64,000 bases of DNA from Daphnia carinata (taxonomy: Eukaryota; Arthropoda; Branchiopoda; Diplostraca; Daphniidae): NCBI RefSeq assembly GCF_022539665.2, contig NC_081337.1:2456679-2520678 (forward strand). The letters are read 5' to 3'. Shown here piece by piece: positions 1 through 10,574 of the stretch. The notes beneath the pieces were generated by a model. The model searched no databases. It was not told the origin of the DNA and saw nothing but the letters and a program-made list of their open reading frames with translations. Each line of letters begins with the position of its first letter. Position 1 is the first letter of the stretch. Made by a program: the position numbers and the translations under genes.

Positions 1-1
1 C

Positions 2-207
2 TTGAAATTGTCATCGCTTTCGAAATGAAGCAGTTTGACAACATTCGGATGGTCTAATTCTTGAAGAGCTTTAAGCTCGTTGTCTGGGCTGACTTGTTCA
101 CCAATCTTCTGAATCCGTTTGATTGCAACTTTTTGGCCTTTGAATGTACCAAGAAACACGAAACCGTATCCACCCCTTCCTAAAATATTCGTCGTGTCGT
201 ACTGCAT
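2..207 (-). CDS. KA0: first kinase exon of a kinase-ankyrin gene (gene runs off the left edge)
   Basis: Minus-strand exon opening with MQYDTTNILGRGGYG and ending in DDNFK at the window edge, where base 1 is the C of the donor dinucleotide. It encodes the kinase N-lobe: glycine loop GRGGYGFVFLG, the ATP-binding lysine in VAIKRI, and the helix-C glutamate in DNELKAL. It aligns residue for residue with the first exons of the other KA genes, which are about 209 bp long. The rest of the kinase and the ankyrin exon should lie to the left of the window. Exon assignment is firm because of the paralogues; nothing can be said about the remainder of the gene. Confidence 0.85.
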   Translation of the reverse strand, partial: MQYDTTNILGRGGYGFVFLGTFKGQKVAIKRIQKIGEQVSPDNELKALQELDHPNVVKLLHFESDDNF

Positions 208-821
208 TTTACTGACGTCTTTATTTGCGACAGTATTTGATGCGACAACGTTTTAACTCACTCATTGAGTTGCACTTGAATACTAGCGAAACAGGGACGT
301 GTGCAAGTTGCTAGGTTAGAATTTGATATTAGATAATCAAAACTGAAATCGCTGTGAGGTTATCAGTTCGCTTATTTGTTGAGCATATCACAAGTTGAAA
401 ACCGTGGGAAACTATTGCATCCGTCTACCTGATTATCTACTTGACATATCCGTGAAGTCGTTTCAAATCTTTACGTTGAAGTTTCGCCCAATGATTTTCA
501 TGACTAAGAAAGCTATTTACATGTTTTCAGAACGAAATGTTCTCCCTTGCTTCAACTGTAATTTTCAACTGATTCAAGTTTCTACATGACTACATGTATC
601 ATCGTGCATCCTGGCTTCAATTTGCATGTAGCACCATTAAAAAGAGGAACAATTTTAGTAAATTTAATTTGCTTGTTGCGTTTTATTCAAACTAATGTAC
701 TACGTACTTTTATTAATCAAAGATGTAGAACGTCTTTTCCAGTTATGAAGAAGAATACGCGAATCTGCTGTGTAACGACAGTCAATATTATAAGCGCAGA
801 GCTTTTTTCACATGAACATTT
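208..821. other. 5' flank of KA0, conserved across the KA family
   Basis: No credible gene. The stretch is homologous to the upstream flanks of KA1, KA2, KA3, KA5, KA6 and KA7 and is closest to the flank of KA6 (40594-41206), so it probably holds the KA0 promoter and 5' UTR. No TATA box was identified. The 60-80 codon frames in it are not conserved as proteins between copies. Confidence 0.6.
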
Positions 822-957
822 TTAAGAATAAAATGTCAAAACGGATGTTTGATTCCCGCGAACGAGGACGAATGGTGGCATATTTGCTGTGAGTGCCTCC
901 AACCAAGCCATGTATAGTGGGGCACTGAAGGCTCCTTTTCGAGTTACGTGTAAGGTC
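822..957 (-). pseudogene. Isolated copy of the last coding exon of NKCC
   Basis: Exactly 136 bp matching the last exon of the complete NKCC gene at 41207-41342. In minus orientation it still reads open through [18 protein letters not shown] and [12 protein letters not shown] to TAA, the typical NKCC C terminus. No other NKCC exon lies next to it: at about 980 the sequence jumps to the P block. It is a duplication remnant that kept the same position upstream of a KA gene as in the KA6-NKCC pair. Confidence 0.85.
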
Positions 958-979
958 CTTATTTAATTAATTAAAAATT

Positions 980-2005
980 TCTTAGTATTATTTTATTGCC
1001 GTTACCGTTTTATTGCCTTTTTTTGCAGGTTTCCAGAGAGTGCTATGTTTACCTTTTCGAAGAAAATTCCCGGACAGAGAAATGTTACATAACCAAAGGA
1101 AGTACTCTTTCTTTCACGTCATTCTTTGTATTTTAGTCTAAATATTTTCTATCGTTACAACCCACATTTGGATATTTGTCAAATTCCGCACACACCTGTG
1201 AATTTCTACCAAACCAGTCAATGGTAAGAATAAAAGATAAGAGAAAGCAGCTTATGAGCAGTCTGGTCCAAAATTTGTTTCATGTCCGATGAATTCACCT
1301 GTGGTACGAACGATGACGTAACGACGCTGGAATCGGAATACGGATGTGACATCAGCATTGCCTGTTTGGATTAACATGGCGATATGTCAGGTATTTACAT
1401 AAATTCTAAATAGTTATCGTCTCTTAAAGGTTGACGTATCATTTTCTGCAGAAGCAGGTGGAAATGTTAAATTTCTATCCGAAGCGGATCCCTGTTTTTT
1501 GCTGCAGGACTTGTGATATAAACCAGCGGTACGCATCGCCGCGATTGGATCGAAATGATAAGGTTAGTAACCATATTGTGCTAAGTCATATTGTTAGGCG
1601 GTTTCATTTGATAGTAGTCCTGATTAGGGAACTGTTTGAAAGTCAATTTTTAAAGGTTGCTTTCTTATCCTAAAACCCCTCTGTTTTCCGTCGTTGTGCG
1701 CCAGAAAACGTTAAATGTTGTGGCGTGTTGGGATCTTTATCTATTGTAAATAATCAAACCGCGTCCGTAGTTACCTTGAGGTTAGAGAATGCTTCGAGCA
1801 CCTATGGACCAGCGTTATCTGATGGCCTAAGTAAATGTGTCCATTTGATGCAGCTGCGGCTTTCCACACCAAGTAAACGTTTCTATGCGAGGCCAAATCA
1901 TGTTTGGCCGTTTATTTTTGCCACATCAATGAGTTAGGAAAATGAATTAGAAAAGTAAAATGCATTACCTGCGAGTTTACTTCCATAACGGTTTTTCACA
2001 TACGC
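980..2005. repeat. P block, copy 1 (truncated at its right end by the echinoid tail)
   Basis: Member of a repeated block of about 1.2 kb that elsewhere precedes the 3' end of every KA gene. It holds exon-like stretches with good plus-strand splice signals, for example tttctgcag before AAGCAGGTGG near 1450 and GATAAG followed by gttagtaac near 1563. A hairpin of GGCCAAA and TTTGGCC arms with a 5-nt loop lies at 1891-1909. No reading frame is shared by all copies. Here the block stops inside CACATACGC and joins an echinoid tail instead of a KA gene. Confidence 0.65.
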
Positions 2006-2029
2006 GTCATCCGCGAGATCATCGTCTAG
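2006..2029 (+). pseudogene. Last eight codons of echinoid
   Basis: Reads V-I-R-E-I-I-V-stop, identical to the C terminus of both larger echinoid copies (24082 and 53802), and is followed by the same 3' UTR sequence. Everything upstream of it is P block, so only the PDZ-ligand tail survived. The join falls in a few bases common to both partners (the cgc before gtcatc). It is a breakpoint relic and not a gene. Confidence 0.85.
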
Positions 2030-5000
2030 AGGAGATGCTAATATTATTATTTCTTTAAAGATTTACGATTATTAGATGTTGTACAACTCCCTTCGTCTCC
2101 CTCTCTCGCATCGATCTAATTTAAAATCAGAAGTGAATGACCTGACAACATTTTCGCCGTGTGTGCCAAAACACCTTTCGAGGTTTTACCATTTAACGGA
2201 GCGACGACAGTCATCACTATTTTCATCACCTCTGATGGCCGCCATCTTTTTTGGTTGATTGGCTAAAACAACAACAAAGTTTCCCTATTTGGTTTTTATA
2301 TTTCTTGAAATAAGAATTGAGTTTGGATTGTGATAGGAAGGCTCAAAGAAGGATATTCATGTGCTGCCCTCGAGTGGGGAATTGCCTGCCTGTTATTTGT
2401 TTTGTCGCCATTTTGATCTCGCTGAAATGAAGGGAAAAACAAAAACGGAAAGAAGGGAATACTGATCAGTTAGAGGTCGTGTTATAAATAGTTAATAAAT
2501 AATGAAGTTCTATTTGATTTTCAAAAAAGCGATGGCATAACCGACAACAAATTCATTTTCGAAAAAAAAATTAAAATTTTTAAAATGTTCGATGTTTTAT
2601 TCGAATGTCGCCATCATCGACTAGTTATACAATATTTTTTGTTTGTTTTCTAATTGTTTTTGTGACCATTTCCGTTCAAACGTCTTGTACATAAGAAACA
2701 ACATTGTCCACCCTCCTGATGTTACCCCCTCATCCTTCCCGAATGTCTCTAAAAAAACTCGTTTTTGTATATAGGACGTGAGAAGAAATATTGCAATTCA
2801 AACAGAGGATTTCTTTCAATGAAATCCATCGCAACTCTGTACTTCTCGATGCATGCCAATTTTTTCTCTCCATTCCTTAAAGTTTTTTTTTTATGTTTTG
2901 TCTCTTGTTTTTTTTCCGGGAGACATTAATGGACACAAAAATGAACAATTATCAACGGACGAATGCTCAAATTGCTTCCTTCCAAACGTGAACCCTCGTG
3001 CTGCTGTTTTCTTTCCACCATATTTTTTTTACAACATGTCCATCTGTTTTGACCCTAGTTTTTTCCCTTTTGTTTATTGCGTCTTTTTTTGACGTTGATG
3101 TACAGTTTTTTCTATATGTAAAGTTGATTCATAAAAAAAACACGAATAAATGCCGTAGAAGCAACTTAGACTTTAAATAATTCAATAAAGTCTAGTGCAA
3201 ATTAATGCAACTGAAGACTACTGAAAAGGAAAGCGTTTGAAATGAATTTAAAAATTAATATTGAATTAGATTCTTAGAAAATTTTTTGATTGGTTAAAAT
3301 TTGTTGTATGTGAATTCAGACTTCGCGCGCTTAGAAAAGCCTAGCCCTCTGGCGTCTTTTTGGTCAACTATTTTCGCACAACGATGCCAAATCTAGATTT
3401 TCAAAAATGTTGTTCAAAATAAGAACATCTGGCAATGCCCCAGCGACTTCCGTCCTTGCCAAGTGGAATGAGTCATTTGGAAATGTGTTGAAATGGCGAC
3501 TTGTTCTAGCTTTCTTAAATCTGAAATTCTGTACATTGAGTCGCGTGTACTTCTTATTAATTTTCGACATGTGGATTTTAATTTTCATAATCGTTTTTAG
3601 TTGTGCTGTTGCAGCATATAATCAGCATAAAATTAGAAAATTACAAACATTTCCAAATTAAAGACAATTCCATTGAAAGGGCAAAGGTTTTGATGAGAAC
3701 ACGTGCGGGGAACCCTAAATCTAATTGCTGAAATGTGTAGTGCATTAAGTAAAGAAGAGGATAGCAGTACATTGCCAAAACCCGTAAATCTTTTGGTTAA
3801 ACATAATCTACAAATTCAATGATGAGTGAAAGAGGTAATATGGAAATAACTAAATTTGCTAATCAAAATTCCAGAAATTCTTTTCATAGAAATGTTTAAC
3901 AAGAAATGGATTGATATCCAAAAGTGATGTGATGTGGCCTGTAGTAACTGATTCGTGAATTTGAGCTGCAACAAAGCAGCATCTAGTTCGAAGGGATTTA
4001 CAAGATATCTGCTCGCTTAAGGCAAACGTTAGCTGAAGTATTAGCTCTAGGGACACATTTAGGTAAGAATAGTAAGTTAAAGACAAATGAGGCTTAAAAT
4101 TTTAAGCTAACTCCTGGAATTTTTCATGCTTCACCTTTGTTTACTCTAATCTTTTTTTCTCCCTGTTGTAATTCAGTTAAAAATCTTGAAGTAGTTTATG
4201 TCGTTTTGGATTTGAGTCCAACTGTCTAGAGGGAAATTTTCTTTTCAAGTATGATCATTTCACCCTAGGGTAGTCCAACACTCATGTTTCTAAACTTTGT
4301 CATGTGCCTCTCCCAAGCAGTGCATGTTGCCTTAAAGTAGAGTGTGTAATCTAAGCAATGTCTCTTTGTTTTACAGGGAACCAAGGAGAGTGGTAACTCT
4401 TTAATGGCTGATTTCTATTGACTGATTTCGCAGCACGGTCATACAGCTGATTGCTGCAGAACACAGGGAATGTGCAGAAGTATTGTAATCCATCAGGGTT
4501 TAAAGTAAGACATTCATTTGCCTTTTTTGAGAATGCCAATCTATATTTGTGTAACACTACAATAGTTTTATCTATTTCATTAAGCCCAATTTTCAATTCT
4601 CTATTTTTTCCAAAAAGTTTATTAGTAGTTAACCATGTCTCATTTCCTACTTCTTTGAAACGATTTTTATCCTAAACGCGAGTAACAGCTTCCTCCTCCT
4701 ACCTAGGGAAAGCGCTCGGTAAAACTAGAAATGGCTGAGGAGCTCTTATATGTAGGCAGATGCATGGCGGAAAGCTTCGTTTTCACAACTGCGCCGATTT
4801 TTATATCCAGAACGCCTATCAGGTCGAAAATGAGACAAGTGAGTTATATGAAACGCATATTGATTAAATTCCAAACAAATCTAGAGAAAGCATACCTTGG
4901 ATATTGAATCTTTTGTTAAAGATAATTGTTTAAACTCCCCACATTGTGAGACAAGGGTGTGTACTTGGAAGAACGTTAATGTGCATAATTATCTCTGTTG

Positions 5001-5200
5001 ATTTATTATCTAGCGTACTGTTAACTGACAATGACTTGTTGAACGTAAAAATATTGGATACTAACTATATTTAAGATTCTGTTGGACTCTGGTCCACAGG
5101 TCACTTCTAAAAAAATTTTCGAACATTTTCATTATTATCGTGGCTATCCAGTAATTGCTTTGTTAACTGCTAAGTATGTTTGGTTTCTGTTTTTTCTTTA
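2030..5200 (+). repeat. E block, copy 1: echinoid 3' UTR and downstream sequence
   Basis: Homologous over about 3 kb to sequence following the echinoid stop codons at 24083 and 53803 and to 35047-37466. The first ~1.2 kb is likely echinoid 3' UTR with several AATAAA signals. Further on are blocks with splice-like edges, such as ttttacag before GGAACC near 4377. A 36-codon frame beginning MAEELLYVGRC at 4731 ends at a GTGAGT donor at 4839. Small frames at 3407-3661 (plus) and 3859-4086 (minus) survive in some copies only. No protein could be assembled. Confidence 0.65.
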
Positions 5201-6589
5201 GGCCATCTAAACTGATATTACGACCCATTCAAGTGTACAGCGTCCATCAAGATACCGTCGCTTCAGGTAGAAATGTAGACGTTCGCGCATCCGTTGACCT
5301 CACTTTAAACCTACAGCAAAAGTAAGGCAATAATTACTTAAATAATAAAGATAACAATCACCAGTAAAACTTTTGTAGCATGATTTCATTGCATTTTTTT
5401 GCAGGTTTCCAGAGTGCTATGTTTACCTTTTCGAAGAGAATTCTCGGACACAGAAATGTTACATGACCAAACGAAGTACTCTTTCTTTTTCGTTCACGTC
5501 ATTCTTTGTTTTTTAGTCTAAATGTTTTCTATCTTTACAACCCACATTTAGATATGTCAAATTCCGCACACAGCTGTGAAATTCTACCAAACCAGTCGAT
5601 GGTAAGAATAAAAGATGAGAAAAAGTAGCTTAAGAGCAGTCTGGTCCAAAATTTTTTTCATGTCTGATGAATTCACCTTAGTACGGACGATGACGTAACG
5701 GCGCTGGATTCGGAATCCGTATGTGACATCAATATTGCCAGCTTGGATTAACATGGCGATATGTCAGGTATTTACATAAATTTTAAATAGTTATTGTCTC
5801 TTAAAGGTTGACGTATCATTTTCTGGAAAAGCAGGTGGAAATGTTAAACTTCTATATGAAGCGGATCACTGTGTTTTTGCTGCTGGACTTGTGATGTAAA
5901 TCAAACTTCGCCGCGATTGGATCGAACTGATAAGGTTAGTAACCCTATTCTTATCAGTCACCTTATTACGCGGTTGCATTTGATAGTAGACCTGATAAGG
6001 GCACTGTTTGAATGCCAGTTTTCAAAGGTTGCGTTCTTATCCTAAAACCCCTGTGTTTTCCGTCGTTGTGCGCCAGAAAACGTTAAACGTTGTGGCGTGT
6101 TGGGATCTTTATCTCTTGTAAGTAATCAAACCGCGTCCGAAGTTACTTTGAGGTTAAAGAATGCTATCGATCACCTATGGACCAGCGTTATCTGATGGCC
6201 TAAGTTAATGTATTCATTTGAGGCAACCGCAGCTTTATACACGAAGTAAACGTTTCTTTGCGAGGCCAAACTATGTTTGGCCGTTTATTTTTGCCACATC
6301 AATGAGTTAGGAAAATGAATTAGAAAAGAAAATGCGTTATCTGCGAGTTTGCTACCATAACGGTTTTTCACATACTCACAAGTGTAACTGAAGTCAACCT
6401 TCTTCAAACCAAGTCAGAAATTCTATTTGAAATTGAATTCCCAGTCTACAGTGTATTGGACTAACTTGTCAATCATGTTTATATAATAATTTCCATAGCA
6501 AACGATTGTGACCACAGCATTTCATTGGATGTTGTTACGTTCCGTGGCCTTAGGTTCACACCTGCTGCAATCAATATCGTTTTTGTTGA
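5201..6589. repeat. P block, copy 2, and 3' flank of KA1
   Basis: Full-length P block followed from about 6360 by the 3' flank shared by KA1, KA2, KA4 and KA7 (the stretch with the TTCATTGGATGTTGTTACG element). The hairpin GGCCAAA/TTTGGCC recurs near 6264. No open frame of note. The part next to 6589 is probably the KA1 3' UTR. Confidence 0.6.
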
Positions 6590-9298
6590 TTAATTGCTAG
6601 CAAGGTCTAGTTTGTCAAATAGTTTCATGATTTCCTCCAAGTTATCTTTTTTGTAATTTTTGCGTAAGAGATCCTTCGCGTCGTAACCGTCGGATTTAAT
6701 CTCAATTCCTAGTTCAGTTAAATATTTGACCGCGTCGAATAGGTTTTCACTGGGATTATATCTACAAAGTAAATTGAGCGCTTTCCATCCGTTTTTGTTC
6801 TTTGCATGGATATCAACTCCAAGGTGAATCAACAGTTTGATGGCTTCAATTAAATTTGTGCTTGCATTTTCCTTGCAAAGAACATGGAGTGCGTTTGCTC
6901 CATCGTCGCGCCTCGCGTTTACGTCGATTCCGAGTTGGATCAACTTTTCCATTCCATCAATTAAATTTGAGGATGAATTGTTTGCGCACAGGAAATGGAG
7001 TGCGTTTGCTCCGTTGTCATCCTTTGCGTTCACGTCGATTCCGAGTTGGATTAACTTTTCGATTCCGTTAATTAAATTTGTGGATGAATTTATTGCGCAC
7101 AGGAAATGGAGTGCGTTTGCTCCGTTGTCAGTCTTTGCATTTACGTCGATTCCTAGTTGGATTAACTTGTCGATTGCGTCTATTAACTTTAAGCTTGAGT
7201 TGTTTGCACACAAAGTGTGGAGTACGTTAAATCGGTTTTTATCTATTGCATTAACATCATTTCCGTTTTTGGTTAAGAACTCGATTGCATCGGTCAAATA
7301 AGGACTTGAATTGTATGCGCACAAATAATGGAGTGCATTTCGTCCATCGTTGTCTCCTGTGTTCACATCTAGTCCTCCTTGAAGTAAACGCTCGATTGTG
7401 CCAATGAAATTAGTGTACGAAAGGTGTACGCGGAGGAAATCGAATGCGGTAAGCCCACCGCTACCCATAGCGTTCATGTCGTTTCCGAATTGAATTAACG
7501 TTTCCATTGCGCCAAATAAATTTAAGGATGAATTGGTTTTGCCGAGGAATGGTAGTGCGTTTAAGCCGATGATTTTTTCCTTCTTGTCGACATCAAGTTG
7601 GTTTAACTTTTCCGTTTCGCCAAATAAATTTGACGATGAATTACCTTTGCACAGGAAATGAATCGCATTTCTTTCGTTTTTGTCCTTTGCGTGGATATCA
7701 ATCCCAAGGTGGATCAAAAGTTCGATGTTTTCAATTAAATTTGTGCTTGAATTGTTCTCACACATGTAATGGAGTGCGTTTCGTCCGATGTCGTCAGCTG
7801 TATTTATATCAACTCCCTCTTTAAGTAAACGTTTGATTACGCCAATTAAATTTGATGATGAATTGTAAGCACAGAGGAAATGGAGGGCGTTTGCTCCGAA
7901 TTCACCGCTCTTTGCTTTCACGTCAGTTCCGAGTTGGATTAATTTTTCGAATTGATCCATTATATTTGAACTTGAATTGAATGCACATAAAGTGTGGAGT
8001 ACGTTAAAGCCGTTGTTGTCTTTTGCGTTTCCATCCAATCCGTTTTTGATTAAGAATTCGATTGCATCTGTTAAATAAGGACTGGAATTGTATGTGCACA
8101 AGACGTGCAACGCGCTAAGTCCTTCGTTGCTCTTTGCGTTTGTGTCGATTCCGCGTTTTATCAACAACTCAAGTTCCTTTATTAAGTTTGAGTTTGAGTT
8201 GTTTGCACACACCCAATGTAGAGCACTCCATCCAAGCTAAATAAAGAAAATAATTAGCGTTCAAGCCCTTTAAATTATTTTCGCGATTAATCCACGTTGA
8301 TAGCTTCTTTAATTTGCACAAAATTTTTACTTTCGTTTGAATGGATTGAAGTTCAGTAACGACTTCTCGTGATGCGATCCTCTCAGTAGGTTTAGTGGCC
8401 AACATTTTTGTTAACAAACTGCGTGCCCAATGCAAATTATGAATCTCTACAATGAAAACATATCAAAGGATTTAACATTAGTTTGAGTTTATGTTTGCCA
8501 AAGTGACCGTCCTTAAAGAGAAACTTACTATCCATATAAATCGGTATATTCTGTCTGATGTTTGTCATAATTTCTTCCTCGGCACCGTAGAGATGGTTTC
8601 CATTCAAGAGTATGTAACCGAAGACGAGCCCTTCTGCGAAGACATCGCTATTGACTGTTCCACGTTTTCCGTCCAAAACATTGTTATCCAGAATTTCGTA
8701 CAGCTCGGGCGCAAACCAAGATCGAGTTCCTTTGATTCCACTCATTGTGTATGTTCCTCGTTCATTCACGGGTCGGCACAGCCCAAAATCACCCCACTTC
8801 ATCGTTGCCTGTTCGCCTTGATCAGTTATTTTCACAGAAATCAGAATGTTTTCCGGTTTTATATCTCGGTGAGTTAAACCCCGCGAATGGATATAGGCAA
8901 GTCCTGAAGCTAAATGGAGGAACATTTCGATAGGGAGTGGTATAGGTCCTTTGTATTTCCTAGGATCGTCCGGTTTTAAGAACAGCTTATCCAATGATGC
9001 GTCGCAAAATTCCAAAACATAGTATCTGGAAGGTCAATAGCTGCACAGGTTCTGTTTTTCTTTCAAAATGACGTTTTAAAAAATCTTACTTGAAATTTTC
9101 ATCGCTTTTGAAATGAAGTAATTTGATAACATTCGGGTGGTCCAATTGTTGAAGAACTTTCAGCTCGTTGTCAACTGGGTGAACTGTTTCATCAATCAGC
9201 TCAATCCGTTTAACTGCTACTTTTTGGCCTTTAAATGTACCACCAAACACCGAACCGTATGCACCTCGTCCTATTAAATCCTTCTTCTTGTACTCCAT
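6590..9298 (-). CDS. KA1: IRE1/RNase L-like kinase with 14 C-terminal ankyrin-type repeats (intact)
   Basis: Four exons: 9298-9090, 9025-8529, 8446-8331 and 8236-6590, all with GT-AG introns; the sum is 823 codons with no stop before TAA. Exons 1-3 encode the kinase: glycine loop GRGAYGSVFGG, VAVK lysine, NELKVL glutamate, catalytic loop HRDIKPENIL, WGDFGLCR, SGIKGTRSWFAPEL, and a final ERIASREVVTELQ helix. All catalytic residues are present, so an active kinase is plausible. The SG..GT..W.APEL motif and the SDVF...VF.YIL.GNHLYG stretch resemble IRE1 and RNase L. Exon 4 starts LGWSALHW and carries 14 repeats of 37 residues, then NYKKDNLEEIMKLFDK. No KEN nuclease domain lies between kinase and ankyrins. 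No signal peptide, so probably cytosolic. Repeats 10-12 are nearly identical to each other. Confidence 0.88.
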
Positions 9299-10309
9299 TT
9301 TTCTAACGTTTCATTTGCGACAACGTTTCGACTCACTCATTGGGTTGCACTCGAAGACTAGCGAAACATTAACGTGTGCAAGTTGCTAGGGGAAAATTTG
9401 ATACTAGATAATCAAAACTGAAATCGCTGTGAGGTTATCATTTCGATTATTTGTTGAGCATATCATAAGTTGAAAGCCTTGGGAAACGACTGCATCCGTC
9501 TACCTGATTATCCGCATAACATATCCATAAAGTCACTTCAATGCTTTACATTAAAATTTTGCCCGCTATTTTTTGTGTCAAAAAAGCATGTTACACGTTT
9601 TCAGAAGGGAATTAACTCCTCTGTTTTAACTGTAATTTTAAATTGATGCAAGTTTCCCCATGACGCTATTTCTTATCGTACATCGCGCTGTCGCTATTCA
9701 GGTAGTGCCGCTCTGCGTCGGCTCATCCTATGCTATCCCTTTCTTTAAAGAGTGAAGACGGCCTATTCATATTATAGCATATCTATGACATGGAATGCTG
9801 AATTATTAGCAATTGAAATGGAGTTGGTTCGAACTGTTGTTTTCATCACTTAACTGAATATAGCTTTTCAAATCATTTATACAGGTGGATTTCTAGTCCT
9901 GACATCTCTACGGCAATCGAATGAAATATTTGCGAAGGACGCCAGCTGCATAATAACCTAACTGAAATTCGCTTGTCTCCACTGTCTTCAATAACAACAA
10001 AATTGGTGCCATTGTGCGTGGCATGAGGTGTATTTAAGACAACGTTATGGGAAAATGGACATCGGGCACAAACAAGTATGAATAGGATCTATTCAAGCCA
10101 AAATTATATCACGGCAAACTAGATAATCTATTCAATTTTAGGGAATGTGATTCACTCGGATTTAACCGGAATGATCAACGTTCAACGGACGCACTTAATA
10201 GGCAACATTTGCAGATATCCACAACTGCATAACGCTGAGATGTGATGACGTCAAGATACAGGTCGACAAATTATGACATTTTATTTTTCATAAATTTTGA
10301 TTGTTCCGG
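9299..10309. other. 5' flank of KA1 and spacer
   Basis: The first 350-400 bp match the other KA 5' flanks and include a CCAAT on the minus strand about 45 bp before the ATG. From about 9660 to 10300 the sequence is shared mainly with 16080-16700, the equivalent spacer before KA2. No gene is seen. It is probably the KA1 promoter region plus duplicated spacer. Confidence 0.5.
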
Positions 10310-10570
10310 ATTAGTTGTCAGATGAGTTTCCTGGTACGCAGTACGTTAACAGAGACCACCATTACCCCACAGTTCTCTTTCACCATGTCCTGCACGGCGT
10401 GTGCAAAACCAACTACATTGAGGGAGCAATCCAAAGCATTCGCAATGGCGAAGATGATTCCAATTAAACTTCCAAATTCAGGACCAAGTACGCTAGACCT
10501 GTGGTGTTGCAGGAACGTCTAAGCTATTGTTTTTCAAAGGTAGGTTGAAAAATGATGTCTAATCTAGTAC
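10310..10570 (-). pseudogene. NKCC exon 7 fragment
   Basis: Matches the NKCC exon at 44646-44883 and the start of its 5' intron. Shared landmarks are the VVGFAH-type stretch, the GPEFGG equivalent, and the intron run through ttgaaaaatgatgtctaatct. Relative to NKCC it has small indels and substitutions that break the frame. One of three such fragments, with 16710-17130 and 61215-61480, all in spacers between KA genes. Confidence 0.8.
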
Positions 10571-10574
10571 TATT

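Noticed and set aside
1725-1937. 70-codon frame in the P block (also 11179)
   Set aside because: Broken in the other P copies, including 6100 and 57900; conserved only because the two blocks are recent duplicates.
980-2005. P block as a transposable element
   Set aside because: No terminal repeats, target duplications or transposase. Its fixed position between E and KA genes fits segmental duplication better.
3407-3661. 84-codon frame with a hydrophobic segment in the E block
   Set aside because: Open at 3407 and 25515, but stopped in the copy near 36000 and frameshifted near 55276, so no sign of selection as protein.
3859-4086. 75-codon minus frame in the E block (also 25963 and 55657)
   Set aside because: Copies are very similar at DNA level anyway, their N-terminal parts differ, and nothing suggests a start or splice context. 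Kept only as a note.
8236-8446. A KEN/RNase domain between kinase and ankyrins
   Set aside because: The third exon ends with the last kinase helix and the next exon starts with a repeat or a short linker; there is no room for about 130 residues.
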